A program made the position numbers and the translations under genes. A DNA stretch of 16,426 bases, taken from the NCBI GenBank assembly GCA_038233135.1, contig JBBSMN010000044.1, forward strand, positions 1-16,426, given 5' to 3'. The stretch is from JACCVL01 sp038233135. GTDB taxonomy: Bacteria; Actinomycetota; Actinomycetes; Propionibacteriales; Nocardioidaceae. A model generated the notes under the pieces. That model had not been told where the DNA came from. It made no database searches and was given only the letters and a program-made list of their open reading frames with translations. Position 1 is the first letter of the stretch. Each line of letters opens with the position of its first letter. Below are positions 6,974 through 14,591 of this stretch, piece after piece.

Positions 6974-7486
6974 TCAGCTGTGCTGCTCGACCCAGCTCTC
7001 CGGCTCATGGTTCTCGGCGTCGACACCTTGGGAGTGCCGGAACTCGTAGGCGACGAATTCGACCGCGATGTTGTGCCGGACTTGCAGGTCGGCGTGGCGG
7101 CGGAAGTCCGGCAGATCCTCACGCTCCTCCTCGGCCATGTGGTCGCTGTTGGCGATCCGGGTGTCCTCGACGGCTTGCCACCACGACTCGCTGCCAGGCA
7201 GCTCTTGAGCTGCTCGGCGCACGCCGTCGCGGATGTCGTTGTGGTCCTTGATCGCGTCCTTCGTCTCGCTCCTCGCGTCCTCCTGGCCACCCGCTCCTTC
7301 GCCGACGTGCAGGAGGCGGGGATAGAAGTACTTCTCCTCCGCACGGGCGTGCACCTCGAGCAGTACAGCCAGCCGCGCCCACACAGTGCCCAGCGTTTCG
7401 GTGTCCGCGGAGTCGACGTCGTCCAGCAGTGCGAACAGCCGCCGCTGTTCGTGATGCTGGGTCAAGATCAGCTCGGTGACGTCCAT
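6974..7486 (-). CDS. Hemerythrin (HHE) domain protein
   Basis: A 170-residue four-helix hemerythrin-like protein. The di-iron ligands are in order and spacing: H11/H12 in ILTQHHEQRRLF, H46 and E50 in VHARAEEKYFYP, H82 in KDHND, and H116 with E120 in NSDHMAEEERED. It has no signal peptide, so it is cytoplasmic. Such proteins bind oxygen, nitric oxide or iron, or help in redox protection; the specific role here is unknown. Its ATG overlaps the stop of the YrhK-domain gene (TGATG), so the two are translationally coupled. The gene diverges from the large FAD/Fe-S oxidoreductase gene, a context consistent with oxygen or redox handling but not proof of it. Confidence 0.9.
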   Translation of the reverse strand: MDVTELILTQHHEQRRLFALLDDVDSADTETLGTVWARLAVLLEVHARAEEKYFYPRLLHVGEGAGGQEDARSETKDAIKDHNDIRDGVRRAAQELPGSESWWQAVEDTRIANSDHMAEEEREDLPDFRRHADLQVRHNIAVEFVAYEFRHSQGVDAENHEPESWVEQHS

Positions 7487-7713
7487 CAGGTCTCCCGCTG
7501 GCGATTCTCGTACGTTACGAGCAGCTGACCGACGCTGCCGAGGAACATTGCCAGGGTGCCGACGATGAACAACCAGATGCCCGCGACCTTCAGCGACGCG
7601 AAGAGAAAGAACACGCTGCCCACCACGAAGGTGAAGTTGCCGAACACCGTGATCCCTTGGTGGATCCAGGGGAAGTCGTGCAGGAAGGATCGCAGAGCAG
7701 CCGTGGAAGGCAT
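7486..7713 (-). CDS. YrhK-domain small membrane protein
   Basis: A 75-residue protein with two membrane segments: about residues 18–42 (QGITVFGNFTFVVGSVFFLF) and 45–66 (KVAGIWLFIVGTLAMFLGSV). The pattern, with a short FPWIHQ lead-in, F-x-N-x-x-F and G-x-x-F-L-x-G-S, fits the YrhK-like domain found in small bacterial membrane proteins of unknown function. ATG 7713 is chosen because AGGAGAAG lies about ten bases upstream; longer in-frame extensions read as Arg/Ser-rich, non-coding-like sequence. Its TGA overlaps the hemerythrin ATG (TGATG), so the two form an operon. It may hold the hemerythrin at the membrane, which is inference only. Confidence 0.85.
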   Translation of the reverse strand: MPSTAALRSFLHDFPWIHQGITVFGNFTFVVGSVFFLFASLKVAGIWLFIVGTLAMFLGSVGQLLVTYENRQRET

Positions 7714-7832
7714 GGCGAGACTTCTCCTGTCGGTTCCTCGTTCACTGGCTACCCAAGTCTGACGCAAATCCCCAAGCGACCTCGCGGCGCCCTGGTGTTT
7801 GCCGGGTCGCGAGATGGGGTAGACACACGACC
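7714..7832. promoter_or_regulatory. Divergent promoter region between the YrhK–hemerythrin operon and the FAD/Fe-S gene
   Basis: This 119-base gap must drive both directions. On the plus strand TAGACA sits seven to eight bases before the ATG at 7833, with TTTGCC 16 bases further upstream, so the FAD gene may be nearly leaderless. CTCGCG (7781–7786) and CGCGAG (7808–7813) form a six-base inverted repeat that spans this −35 candidate and could be an operator. No good minus-strand promoter was recognised. All of this is by eye. Confidence 0.35.
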
Positions 7833-10800
7833 ATGAGCGACGTGGTGCTGGACGAACGTGTGCGGGCAATCGACTCCGACGGCGACGACCGGCTCGAGCG
7901 TGCACTGCGAGAGCGGGTCGACGGCGAGGTCCGGTTCGACACCGGCACCCGTGCGACGTACTCGACGGATTCGTCCAACTTTCGACAGGTGCCGATCGGC
8001 GTTGTCGTGCCCTACACCGTCGAGGCCGCCGCTGAGGCCGTCGCCGTCTGCCGCGACCACGACGCGCCCGTCCTGTCCCGTGGCGGCGGGACCAGCCTCG
8101 CCGGCCAGTGCACCAACACCGCGGTGGTGATCGACTGGACGAAGTACTGCAACCGGCTGCTGTCGTTCGACGTCGAGCGCCGCACCTGCGTCGTGGAGCC
8201 CGGCATCGTGCTGGACGACCTCAATGCCCAGCTGGCCGAGCACGGGCTGCGCTTCGGGCCGGAGCCGTCCACCCACCCCAACTGCGCGCTCGGCGGGATG
8301 ATCGGCAACAACTCGTGCGGTGCGAGCGCCCAACGCACCGGCAAGGTCGTCGACAACGTCGCGAGGCTGGAGGTGCTCCTCTACGGCGGCACCCGGTTCT
8401 GGTGCGGGGAAACCTCCGACGAGGAGTACGACGAGATCGAGCGTCGCGGTGACCGGCAGGCGGCGGTGTACCGCTCGCTGCGCGCCATCCGCGACCGATA
8501 CGCCGACGACATCAAGGAGCGCTTCCCCGACATCCCGCGCCGGGTGTCTGGCTACAACCTCGACTCGTTGCTGCCCGAGCACAACTTCGACGTGGCCGGC
8601 GCACTCGTCGGCAGCGAGGGCACCCTGGTCACGGTCCTGCGCGCCGAGCTCGAGCTGGTGCCGGTCCTGCCGGCGCGCACCCTGGTCGTCCTCGGCTACC
8701 CCGACATCGCAGCTGCCGCCGACGTCGTGCCGAAGATCGTGCGGCACGAGCCGGTCGCGCTCGAAGGCGTCGACAAGCTCCTCATCCACGATCAGGAGCT
8801 CAAGCACATGAACGACGACGCGCTGGACCAGCTGCCCGAGGGCGTGGGCTTCTTGATGGTGCAGTTCGGCGGCGAGACCAAGGAGGAGACCGACCGGGCG
8901 GCCCAGGCGATGCTCGACGACCTCGACGGGGACAGCGAAGACCCCGACGTCAAGTTCCTGGAGACTCCCGAGCGCGAGGACCAGATGTGGGCGGTGCGCG
9001 AGTCGGGGTTGGGCGCGACGGCGCACCTGCCCGGCCGGCCGAGCACCTGGCCGGGGTGGGAGGACTCGGCAGTGCCCCCCGACCGGCTCGGCGACTACCT
9101 GCGCGACCTCAAGCAGATGTACGCGGACTTCGGGTACGCCTCGGAGACCGGTCCGGCGACGTACGGCCACTTCGGCCAGGGCTGCCTGCACACCCGGATC
9201 CCGTTCGACCTGTGCTCGGCCGAGGGGGTCGAGACCTATCGCCGCTTCCTGGAGCGTGCGACCGACCTGGTCGTCTCCTACGGCGGCTCGCTGTCCGGCG
9301 AGCACGGCGACGGGCAGAACCGTGGCGAGCTGCTGCCCAAGATGTTCGGCGACACGATCATGACAGCGTTCGGCGAGTTCAAGGCGATCTTCGACCCGTC
9401 CAACAAGATGAACCCGGGCAAGGTGGTGGCCCCGCTGAGGCTGGACGAGCAGCTGCGGCTGGGCGCCGACTGGGCGCCGCGCCAGACCCAGGACCTCTAC
9501 TTCTCCTATCCTGAGGACGAGGGGTCGTTCGCGCAGGCCGCCACCCGTTGCGTCGGCGTCGGCAAGTGCCGCCAGCACACAAACGCCGGCGGGTCGGTCA
9601 TGTGCCCGTCGTACCAGGTGACCCGCGAGGAGCAGCACTCCACCCGCGGCCGTGCCCGGCTGCTGTTCGAGATGATGAACGGCCACCCCAACAGCCCGAT
9701 CACCGACGGCTGGCGCTCCACCGAGGTGCGCGACGCGCTGGACCTCTGCCTGGCGTGCAAGGGCTGCAAGAGCGACTGCCCGGCAGACGTCGACATGGCG
9801 ACATACAAGGCCGAGTTCCTTGCTCACCACTACCAGGGCCGCCTCCGCCCGCGTGCGGACTACGCGACCGGCTGGCTGCCCGTGGCCGCCTGGGCGGTCC
9901 GGCAGCTCGGCGCCGGCCGGGTCGCCAACGCGCTCAGCCACGCCCCCGTCCTGCGTACGCTGACGCCCGTGCTCGCCGGCCTCGAGCGACGCGAGATCCC
10001 GCTGTTCGCCGACCAGACGCTGCAGCAGTGGTGGGCGGCCCGCGGTCCGCGCGGGAGTGGCGAGCGGGGCACCGTCATGCTGTGGCCGGACACCTTCACC
10101 AACCAGTTCCACCCGCACGCGGGACAGGCTGCGGTCGAGGTGCTCGAGGCCGCCGGCTGGCAGGTCACGATCCCCACCGAGCCGGTCTGCTGCGGGCTGA
10201 CCTGGATCTCGACCGGGCAGCTGGACACCGCGCGCAAGGTCCTCGGCCGCACCGTGGACCAGCTCGCCGCACACGTACGCGGCGGTGGCTACGTCGTCGG
10301 CCTCGAGCCGAGCTGCGCGGCGGTGTTCCGCAGCGACGCCCCGGAGCTGTTCCCGGACAACGACGACGTGCAGAGGCTGCGAGACCAGACACGCACCCTG
10401 GCCGAGCTGCTGATGGACGACACCCCGGGGTGGGAGCCGCCGCGACTCGACGGCGAGCAGAACGTCCAGGCGCTGGCACAGGTGCACTGTCACCAGCACG
10501 CCATCATCGGCTGGGACGCCGACTCCCGCCTGCTCGCGGCGGCCGGTGTCGACGCGGAGCAGCTGGAGTCGGGGTGCTGCGGGCTGGCCGGCAACTTCGG
10601 CTTCACCAAGGGCCACGGGGAGGTCAGCGAGGCGTGTGCCGAGCGCGTCCTGCTGCCGAGGGTGCGCGCGGCCGACGACTCGGCCGTGGTCCTCGCCGAC
10701 GGGTTCTCCTGCCGCACCCAGATCCATGACCTCGACAGCGCCGGCCGCGAGGCCGTGCACCTGGCCGAGCTGATCCGCGCCGGCAGCGCAGGGGCCACGT

Positions 10801-10958
10801 TGCGTGGGCGGCGACCAGAAGACGTGGTGGCCGAGCGGCCGGCCGCACCGAGCCAGACCGAGACGTACTCCGCCCTGGCCGGCGTGATGGCGGCGGCCGC
10901 CGCCGCGCTCTTGGCATGTCGCGGTCTGCTGCGTCGTCGTGGCAGGGTGGGCCGGTGA
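7833..10958 (+). CDS. FAD-linked oxidase fused to Fe-S and CCG domains (GlcD–GlpC-type, D-lactate dehydrogenase-like)
   Basis: A 1041-residue fused oxidoreductase. The FAD-binding PCMH domain covers about residues 45–265, with SRGGGTSLAGQ at 82–92 and ALGGMIGNNSCGASAQRTGK. The FAD-oxidase C-terminal domain runs to about 540 and includes GEHGDGQNRGEL near 490. Next is a ferredoxin-like section with CVGVGKC (C573/C579), MCPS, and CLACKGCKSDCP starting at C639. Two CCG domains follow: CCGLTW (C786/C787) with EPSCAA, and CHQH with SGCCGLAGNFGF (C915/C916). The last 30 residues are a hydrophobic helix (~1012–1031) plus a basic tail, a possible membrane anchor. Relatives oxidise D-lactate, glycolate or other 2-hydroxyacids and pass electrons to the quinone pool; the substrate here is not determined. 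The ATG at 7833 is the only sensible start. The TGA overlaps the next gene's GTG. Confidence 0.92.
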   Translation: MSDVVLDERVRAIDSDGDDRLERALRERVDGEVRFDTGTRATYSTDSSNFRQVPIGVVVPYTVEAAAEAVAVCRDHDAPVLSRGGGTSLAGQCTNTAVVIDWTKYCNRLLSFDVERRTCVVEPGIVLDDLNAQLAEHGLRFGPEPSTHPNCALGGMIGNNSCGASAQRTGKVVDNVARLEVLLYGGTRFWCGETSDEEYDEIERRGDRQAAVYRSLRAIRDRYADDIKERFPDIPRRVSGYNLDSLLPEHNFDVAGALVGSEGTLVTVLRAELELVPVLPARTLVVLGYPDIAAAADVVPKIVRHEPVALEGVDKLLIHDQELKHMNDDALDQLPEGVGFLMVQFGGETKEETDRAAQAMLDDLDGDSEDPDVKFLETPEREDQMWAVRESGLGATAHLPGRPSTWPGWEDSAVPPDRLGDYLRDLKQMYADFGYASETGPATYGHFGQGCLHTRIPFDLCSAEGVETYRRFLERATDLVVSYGGSLSGEHGDGQNRGELLPKMFGDTIMTAFGEFKAIFDPSNKMNPGKVVAPLRLDEQLRLGADWAPRQTQDLYFSYPEDEGSFAQAATRCVGVGKCRQHTNAGGSVMCPSYQVTREEQHSTRGRARLLFEMMNGHPNSPITDGWRSTEVRDALDLCLACKGCKSDCPADVDMATYKAEFLAHHYQGRLRPRADYATGWLPVAAWAVRQLGAGRVANALSHAPVLRTLTPVLAGLERREIPLFADQTLQQWWAARGPRGSGERGTVMLWPDTFTNQFHPHAGQAAVEVLEAAGWQVTIPTEPVCCGLTWISTGQLDTARKVLGRTVDQLAAHVRGGGYVVGLEPSCAAVFRSDAPELFPDNDDVQRLRDQTRTLAELLMDDTPGWEPPRLDGEQNVQALAQVHCHQHAIIGWDADSRLLAAAGVDAEQLESGCCGLAGNFGFTKGHGEVSEACAERVLLPRVRAADDSAVVLADGFSCRTQIHDLDSAGREAVHLAELIRAGSAGATLRGRRPEDVVAERPAAPSQTETYSALAGVMAAAAAALLACRGLLRRRGRVGR

Positions 10959-11662
10959 GCAGTCAAGCGCAGAGCCAGCAGTCCGGGCCGGTCGTCCGGC
11001 CCCGCCTGATCTGGACCGGTGTGACCCTTGCCATCGTCGCCATGCTCGTGGCAGGCGTCGCCAACGTGGCCGGCTCGCTGCTGTGGTTCGCCATCGGCGT
11101 CGTCGTCACCGCGATCGCACTGGCCCTCGCCTTCGCCGGGGGCGTGATGTACGACGTGCACCAGACCGACGCAGCCGACCAGGAGGACGACGAGGTCGAG
11201 CAGGGCGGGGTCAGGACCGGGGTCGCACCGTCCGATCGCATCCAGCACTCCGGGGCGCAGCGGACGTCGGTGGAGAAGAGCAACGCGGCCCGCGAGCGGA
11301 TCGCCGAGGCAGAGAGCACGCCGTCGCCGCCGATGCGCCCGACGGCGACGGTCGCGCTGCTGGCGCTGGCGGGATGGATCTTCATCGGCCAGTACCTGCT
11401 GGGCTATCCCCACACGCCCCTGGGACAACGGCAGGAGCTGCTCGAGTCCGGCGTGGCCGTCACCGTCGTCCTGTCCGCCGTGTGGCTGCGATTCGTCGGA
11501 CCCAACCTGGCCGCCACCGGCCTGTGCATGCTCGCCGGGCTGGCGCTCGTGGTCTCCGGCGCTTTCCTGGCCGACCCATCGCTCCGCATCCAGGCCAACG
11601 AGGCGGCCACCGGTCTGCTCGTCCTGGCCTGCGCGGCGGGCACGCTCGGCCGGGACGAGTGA
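10955..11662 (+). CDS. Six-segment membrane protein of unknown function
   Basis: A 235-residue membrane protein not recognised from any named family. Likely membrane segments are at about 18–38, 41–63, 129–150, 165–183, 185–206 and 216–232. Between segments 2 and 3 is a hydrophilic, acidic then mixed-charge loop of about 65 residues (DAADQEDDEVEQGG, then SVEKSNAARERIAEAE) that could be coiled and cytoplasmic. The GTG at 10955 is chosen over an ATG at 10916 because it overlaps the upstream TGA as GTGA and AGGGTGG precedes it. The ATG would put 13 more residues inside the end of the upstream gene. The coupling suggests it works with the FAD/Fe-S oxidoreductase, perhaps as a membrane partner, which is inference. 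Confidence 0.8.
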   Translation: MSSQAQSQQSGPVVRPRLIWTGVTLAIVAMLVAGVANVAGSLLWFAIGVVVTAIALALAFAGGVMYDVHQTDAADQEDDEVEQGGVRTGVAPSDRIQHSGAQRTSVEKSNAARERIAEAESTPSPPMRPTATVALLALAGWIFIGQYLLGYPHTPLGQRQELLESGVAVTVVLSAVWLRFVGPNLAATGLCMLAGLALVVSGAFLADPSLRIQANEAATGLLVLACAAGTLGRDE

Positions 11663-11701
11663 CGACGGTCCGCCCGCGCCGTTCGCACAACCCATGTCGT
11701 G

Positions 11702-11766
11702 GCGGACGAACGATGATGCATTGCGGGGCCACCACCCCGCAAGTGCATGATCGTCGGTCGGTCCGC
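11702..11766. repeat. Palindromic repeat R1, also a likely bidirectional terminator
   Basis: A long imperfect palindrome between two convergent genes. GCGGAC (11702–11707) pairs with GTCCGC (11761–11766). GACGAACGATGATGCA pairs mostly with TGCATGATCGTCGGTC. TTGCGGGG pairs with CCCCGCAA around a CCACCA loop, with one bulged base. The strong GC stem could end transcription from both sides. The same GACGATnATGCA core recurs at 12327 and 15693, so it also belongs to a dispersed family. Confidence 0.7.
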
Positions 11767-11771
11767 GAAGG

Positions 11772-12266
11772 TCAGCCCGGGTCCAGCCAGGCGTCGTCCC
11801 AGGCGAACCAACACCCCTCGGTCGAGCTGAGGAGCTCTGCGAACGGGTACGGCGCAAGGAACGGCGACTCGGGCAGTTCCGCGACGTCGACGTAGCGCAA
11901 CTCCAGGCTCTCGCCGTCCAGCGCCGCGAGCTCGCCGCCGGCCACCTCGCAGTCGAACACCGACGTCGTGACCTCGAGCCGGTCCCCGTGCGGGTAGACG
12001 ATCAACTGTGGCCCGATCACGGCCACCAACCGCCGCGGGTGTACGACCAGGCCGGCCTCCTCCCGGACCTCGCGCACCAAGGCCTGCGCCGGCGCCTCGC
12101 CAGGGTCGACGGCTCCGCCGGGCAGGCTCCAGTCCCCGGAGTCCGCGCGACGCTCCAGAAGCAGTCGGCCGGCGCCGTCGCGTACGAGAGCGGAGACCCC
12201 CGGGTGCAGGACCAGGCCGGTGCCGACGTGCTCGCGCAGCCCAGCGAGGTAGGGGCTGATGCCCAT
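11772..12266 (-). CDS. Nudix hydrolase
   Basis: A 164-residue Nudix-fold pyrophosphohydrolase. The Nudix box Gx5Ex7REUxEExGU is complete: G51, E57, R65, E66, E69, E70 and G72 in GAVDPGEAPAQALVREVREE plus AGLV. Before it stand GVSALVRDGAGRLLLERR and DWSLPGG, the usual lead-in strands. The C-terminal half (TSVFDCEVAGGELAALDGES, then ELRYVDVAELPESPF) fits small ADP-ribose/MutT-like members, but the box does not show the substrate. The protein is cytoplasmic. The ATG at 12266 gives the common YLAGLREHVG opening and has GGTGGG about eight bases upstream. It is transcribed away from the EAL–DICT gene, and a hexamer repeat plus a palindrome lie in its upstream region. Confidence 0.9.
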   Translation of the reverse strand: MGISPYLAGLREHVGTGLVLHPGVSALVRDGAGRLLLERRADSGDWSLPGGAVDPGEAPAQALVREVREEAGLVVHPRRLVAVIGPQLIVYPHGDRLEVTTSVFDCEVAGGELAALDGESLELRYVDVAELPESPFLAPYPFAELLSSTEGCWFAWDDAWLDPG

Positions 12267-12294
12267 CAGCCGAGCCCACCGGCTCCGCCGCGTC

Positions 12295-12382
<88 letters not shown>

Positions 12383-12462
12383 GGCCCAGTGCCCTCGGCG
12401 AAACGGCCCACCATCGACGCCTTCGACTGGGGTGCCCGGCTGTGCCGGGGTTGGATGGGCCC

Positions 12463-13933
12463 ATGACCGTTGTCGTCCGGCCGGGTGGCGTGCTGCCCAC
12501 TGCCCCCCAGAGCGGCAGGCCCGACGCTCAAGTGGAGCAGGGGCTGCTGGCCGACGTGCTGGCGACGCGTTCGGTGCGGACGGTCTACCAGCCGGTCGTG
12601 GAGCTCGACACCGGCGCGGTCGTGGGCTATGAGGCACTGTCCCGGGGACCGAGGGGGGTCGGCGCTGGAACAGCCGGACCTGCTGTTCGCCGCCGCCCGC
12701 CGAGAACGCCAGCTGCCCCGGCTCGACCTGCTCTGCCAGACCGCCGCCATGAGCGGTGCGAGCAAGGCCGGCCTGCACGCACCGTGGACGCTGTTCGTCA
12801 ACGTCGAGCCCGAGGCGAGTGCGAACAGTCCGCTGCCGCTGCGCTCGGCTCGCGGACCACACAGCGTCGGGCCGGACGTGCGCGTCATTGTGGAGCTCAC
12901 CGAGCGCGCTCTGACCGACCGGCCGGCTCAGTTGCGGCGGGTGGAGACCTTCCGGGCCGCCTGGGGCATCGCGCTGGACGACGTGGGCGCCGACCCTGCC
13001 TCGCTGGCGCTGTTCCCCCTGCTGCGTCCCGACGTGATCAAGCTCGACCTGCGGCTGGTGCAGGACCGGCCCGACGCCGGGATCGCACGCATCGTGAACG
13101 CGGTCAACGCCGAGGCCGAGCGCTCCGGCGCAGTGGTGCTCGCGGAAGGAATTGAGACCACCAGACACCTGGCCGTGGCACGGTCGCTTGGTGCCGTGCT
13201 GGGACAGGGATGGCTGTTCGGCCGCCCGGGCCCGCTACCGGCGCTGACCCGTCCAGTCGCTGCGCTACCGTCCGGGGCACCGGTGCCGATCACCGACCGC
13301 GCGGCAACTCCCGAAGGCGGCAGCCCGTTCGAGCTGGTGGCCGCTCAGCGCGCCGCTCGGCAGGCGACCAAGTCGCTGCTCCTCGAGGTGAGCAAGCACC
13401 TGGAGAGTCAGGCGCTGTCCTCTTCCCACTCGGCGGTGGTGCTGTCCACGTTCCAGAATGTGACCCACATGACATCGGCGACGGCCAGGCGCTATGCAGA
13501 CCTGGCGGCAAAGGCCGCCTTCGTCGGTGCGTTCGGCGCCGACATGCCGGCGGTCCCCGCGAGCGGCGTACGAGGGGTCGCTCTCGACGCCGGCGACGTC
13601 GTGCTGGGTGAGTGGGACGTGGTGGTGATTGGGCCGCACTTCGCCGGCGCGCTGGTCTCGCGCGCCCTCGACGCCGACGGGCCGGAGGCCCATCGGCGTT
13701 TCGAGTATGTACTCACACACGACCGTGAGCTGGCGGTGGAGGTCGCGTGCAGCCTGATGGCGCGGATGCGACCCGAGACCGCGCGCCGACAGCCACTCCA
13801 GCTGAGCGCGCTACCTCGGGTCAGGACTCGCCGGGCTCGCGCATCTGCGGGATGCCCGCATTGCTGCTCAGCAGCCCGCGCACCTCGGACTCGCGGTAGC
13901 GACGGTGCCCGCCGAGGGTGCGGATGGAGCTGA
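12463..13933 (+). pseudogene. EAL–DICT protein (c-di-GMP phosphodiesterase-like) with a one-base frameshift
   Basis: From ATG 12463 the frame reads TVYQPVVELDTGAVVGYEAL, with the EAL motif intact, then SRGPRG. At a run of six Gs (12653–12658) it shifts: with five Gs it would continue SALEQPDLLFAAARRERQLP, as homologues do. The rest of the EAL domain is intact: FVNVEP, VELTERAL, IALDDVGA (DDFG in the consensus), VIKLDLRLV, VLAEGIETT and GQGWLFGRPG. After about residue 290 comes a DICT domain (LLLEVSKHLESQALSSSHSA, then FQNVTHMTS, GEWDVVVIGPHFAGAL, HDRELAVEVACSLM). Full length would be about 489 residues. The product would hydrolyse or sense cyclic-di-GMP. Reading runs past the normal DICT end to TGA 13933, overlapping bldC by 113 bases. 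If the extra G is a sequencing error or slips, the gene may be live. Confidence 0.85.
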
Positions 13934-14045
13934 GCTTGCCCGCCTTGGCCCAACGCGTGACCGTCTTGGGGTCGACTCGGAACAACGCGGCGACCTCGGA
14001 TGGAGTGAGCAGTGACTCCGTCTCGTTCACAGGGCGCGCGGTCAT
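13821..14045 (-). CDS. bldC: BldC-type small MerR-like DNA-binding regulator
   Basis: A 74-residue regulator nearly identical in its core to Streptomyces BldC, which controls the onset of development. The helix-turn-helix is LLTPSEVAALFRVDPKTVTR at residues 12–31, and the wing is LGGHRRYRE at 44–52. Streptomyces BldC is about 68 residues; here a few extra residues (SSNAG) sit before GIPQ in the tail. BldC lacks the effector domain of classical MerR proteins and binds DNA cooperatively on direct repeats. The ATG at 14045 has AGGAAGGA about eight bases upstream. The purF–purM–DUF3073 genes lie upstream on the same strand, an order recalled from Streptomyces. Its 3' end overlaps the end of the EAL–DICT reading frame on the other strand. 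Confidence 0.95.
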   Translation of the reverse strand: MTARPVNETESLLTPSEVAALFRVDPKTVTRWAKAGKLSSIRTLGGHRRYRESEVRGLLSSNAGIPQMREPGES

Positions 14046-14252
14046 GGGCTTGTTCCTTCCTCGACGCCTCCGGGGTGGAGGAGCGTGCTGCTGGTATCAA
14101 GTGTGGCACGGTGTCCGAACCCAAATGCCGGATTCAGCCCGCCAACCATACGTTCGGACAGTGATATCCCCGATACAGACAGTACGCAAGTACCCACGCC
14201 GGCCGATGACCGACCCCAAATGTCGGAAGTGAAAGGGTGCAGCCGCGGCGGA
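14046..14252. promoter_or_regulatory. bldC upstream region with paired repeats
   Basis: This 207-base region between the DUF3073 stop and bldC contains a perfect nine-base inverted repeat, TGTCCGAAC (14112–14120) and GTTCGGACA (14152–14160). It also has a direct repeat, CCCAAATGCCGGA (14120–14132) and CCCAAATGTCGGA (14215–14227), matching at 12 of 13 bases. On the minus strand TTGCGT, a 17-base spacer and TATCAC make a possible bldC promoter (14189–14161 area). Base composition is clearly less GC-rich than the genes around it, as expected for a regulated promoter. Confidence 0.5.
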
Positions 14253-14450
14253 TCAGCGTGCGGCCGACTCCGAGGCGCCGTAGCCGTTGCCGGAGTCGTA
14301 CCCCGAGTCGTCCTCATCGGGCCCGGCTGTGTCCGCGTCGGAGTCGCCGTGCAACTCGCGCTGCAGTTCGGAGAAGTCCGTCTCCAGGGTGCGGTACTTA
14401 AGGTCTCGGGCGACCTTTGTCTGCTTGGCCTTCGCTCGGCCGCGGCCCAT
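14253..14450 (-). CDS. DUF3073 family protein
   Basis: A 65-residue protein of the actinobacterial DUF3073 family. It starts MGRGRAKAKQTKVARDLKYR, the family's near-invariant basic opening, followed by TLETDFSELQRELHG and a long acidic, Ser/Gly-rich tail (DADTAGPDEDD, GYDSGNGYG). There is no signal or membrane segment. Function is unknown. The ATG at 14450 is chosen over an upstream ATG at 14501 because the conserved opening begins there and AAGGGGG lies eight bases before it. It sits between purM and bldC on the same strand, its usual position in actinomycetes. Confidence 0.92.
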   Translation of the reverse strand: MGRGRAKAKQTKVARDLKYRTLETDFSELQRELHGDSDADTAGPDEDDSGYDSGNGYGASESAAR

Positions 14451-14560
14451 AGGGTCGACCCCCTTGCACAGGTCGGGCGAGTGACTCCTCGAACGGAGCA
14501 CCCGGACAGGTCAGAAACTCTCGTGCCTTGAACAATACCCGGCACACGGACGGCCGCGCA

Positions 14561-14576
14561 CTCCGACCGGCCGGAG
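14561..14576 (-). terminator. Hairpin downstream of purM
   Basis: CTCCG and CGGAG form a five-base-pair stem around a six-base loop (ACCGGC), about 15 bases after the purM stop at 14592. It lacks a T-run but lies where the purM transcript should end before DUF3073, so it is a reasonable weak terminator. Confidence 0.35.
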
Positions 14577-14591
14577 CATTGCCGCCACGGC

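Noticed and set aside
7714..7905. N-terminal extension of the YrhK protein to 7905.
   Set aside because: The extension overlaps the divergent FAD gene start, is low-complexity, and a good ribosome site precedes ATG 7713.
7749..10760. A 1003-codon open frame on the minus strand.
   Set aside because: It lies opposite the FAD/Fe-S gene and is a high-GC mirror frame: composition is low-complexity, rich in Arg, Val and His, and it has no domain motifs.
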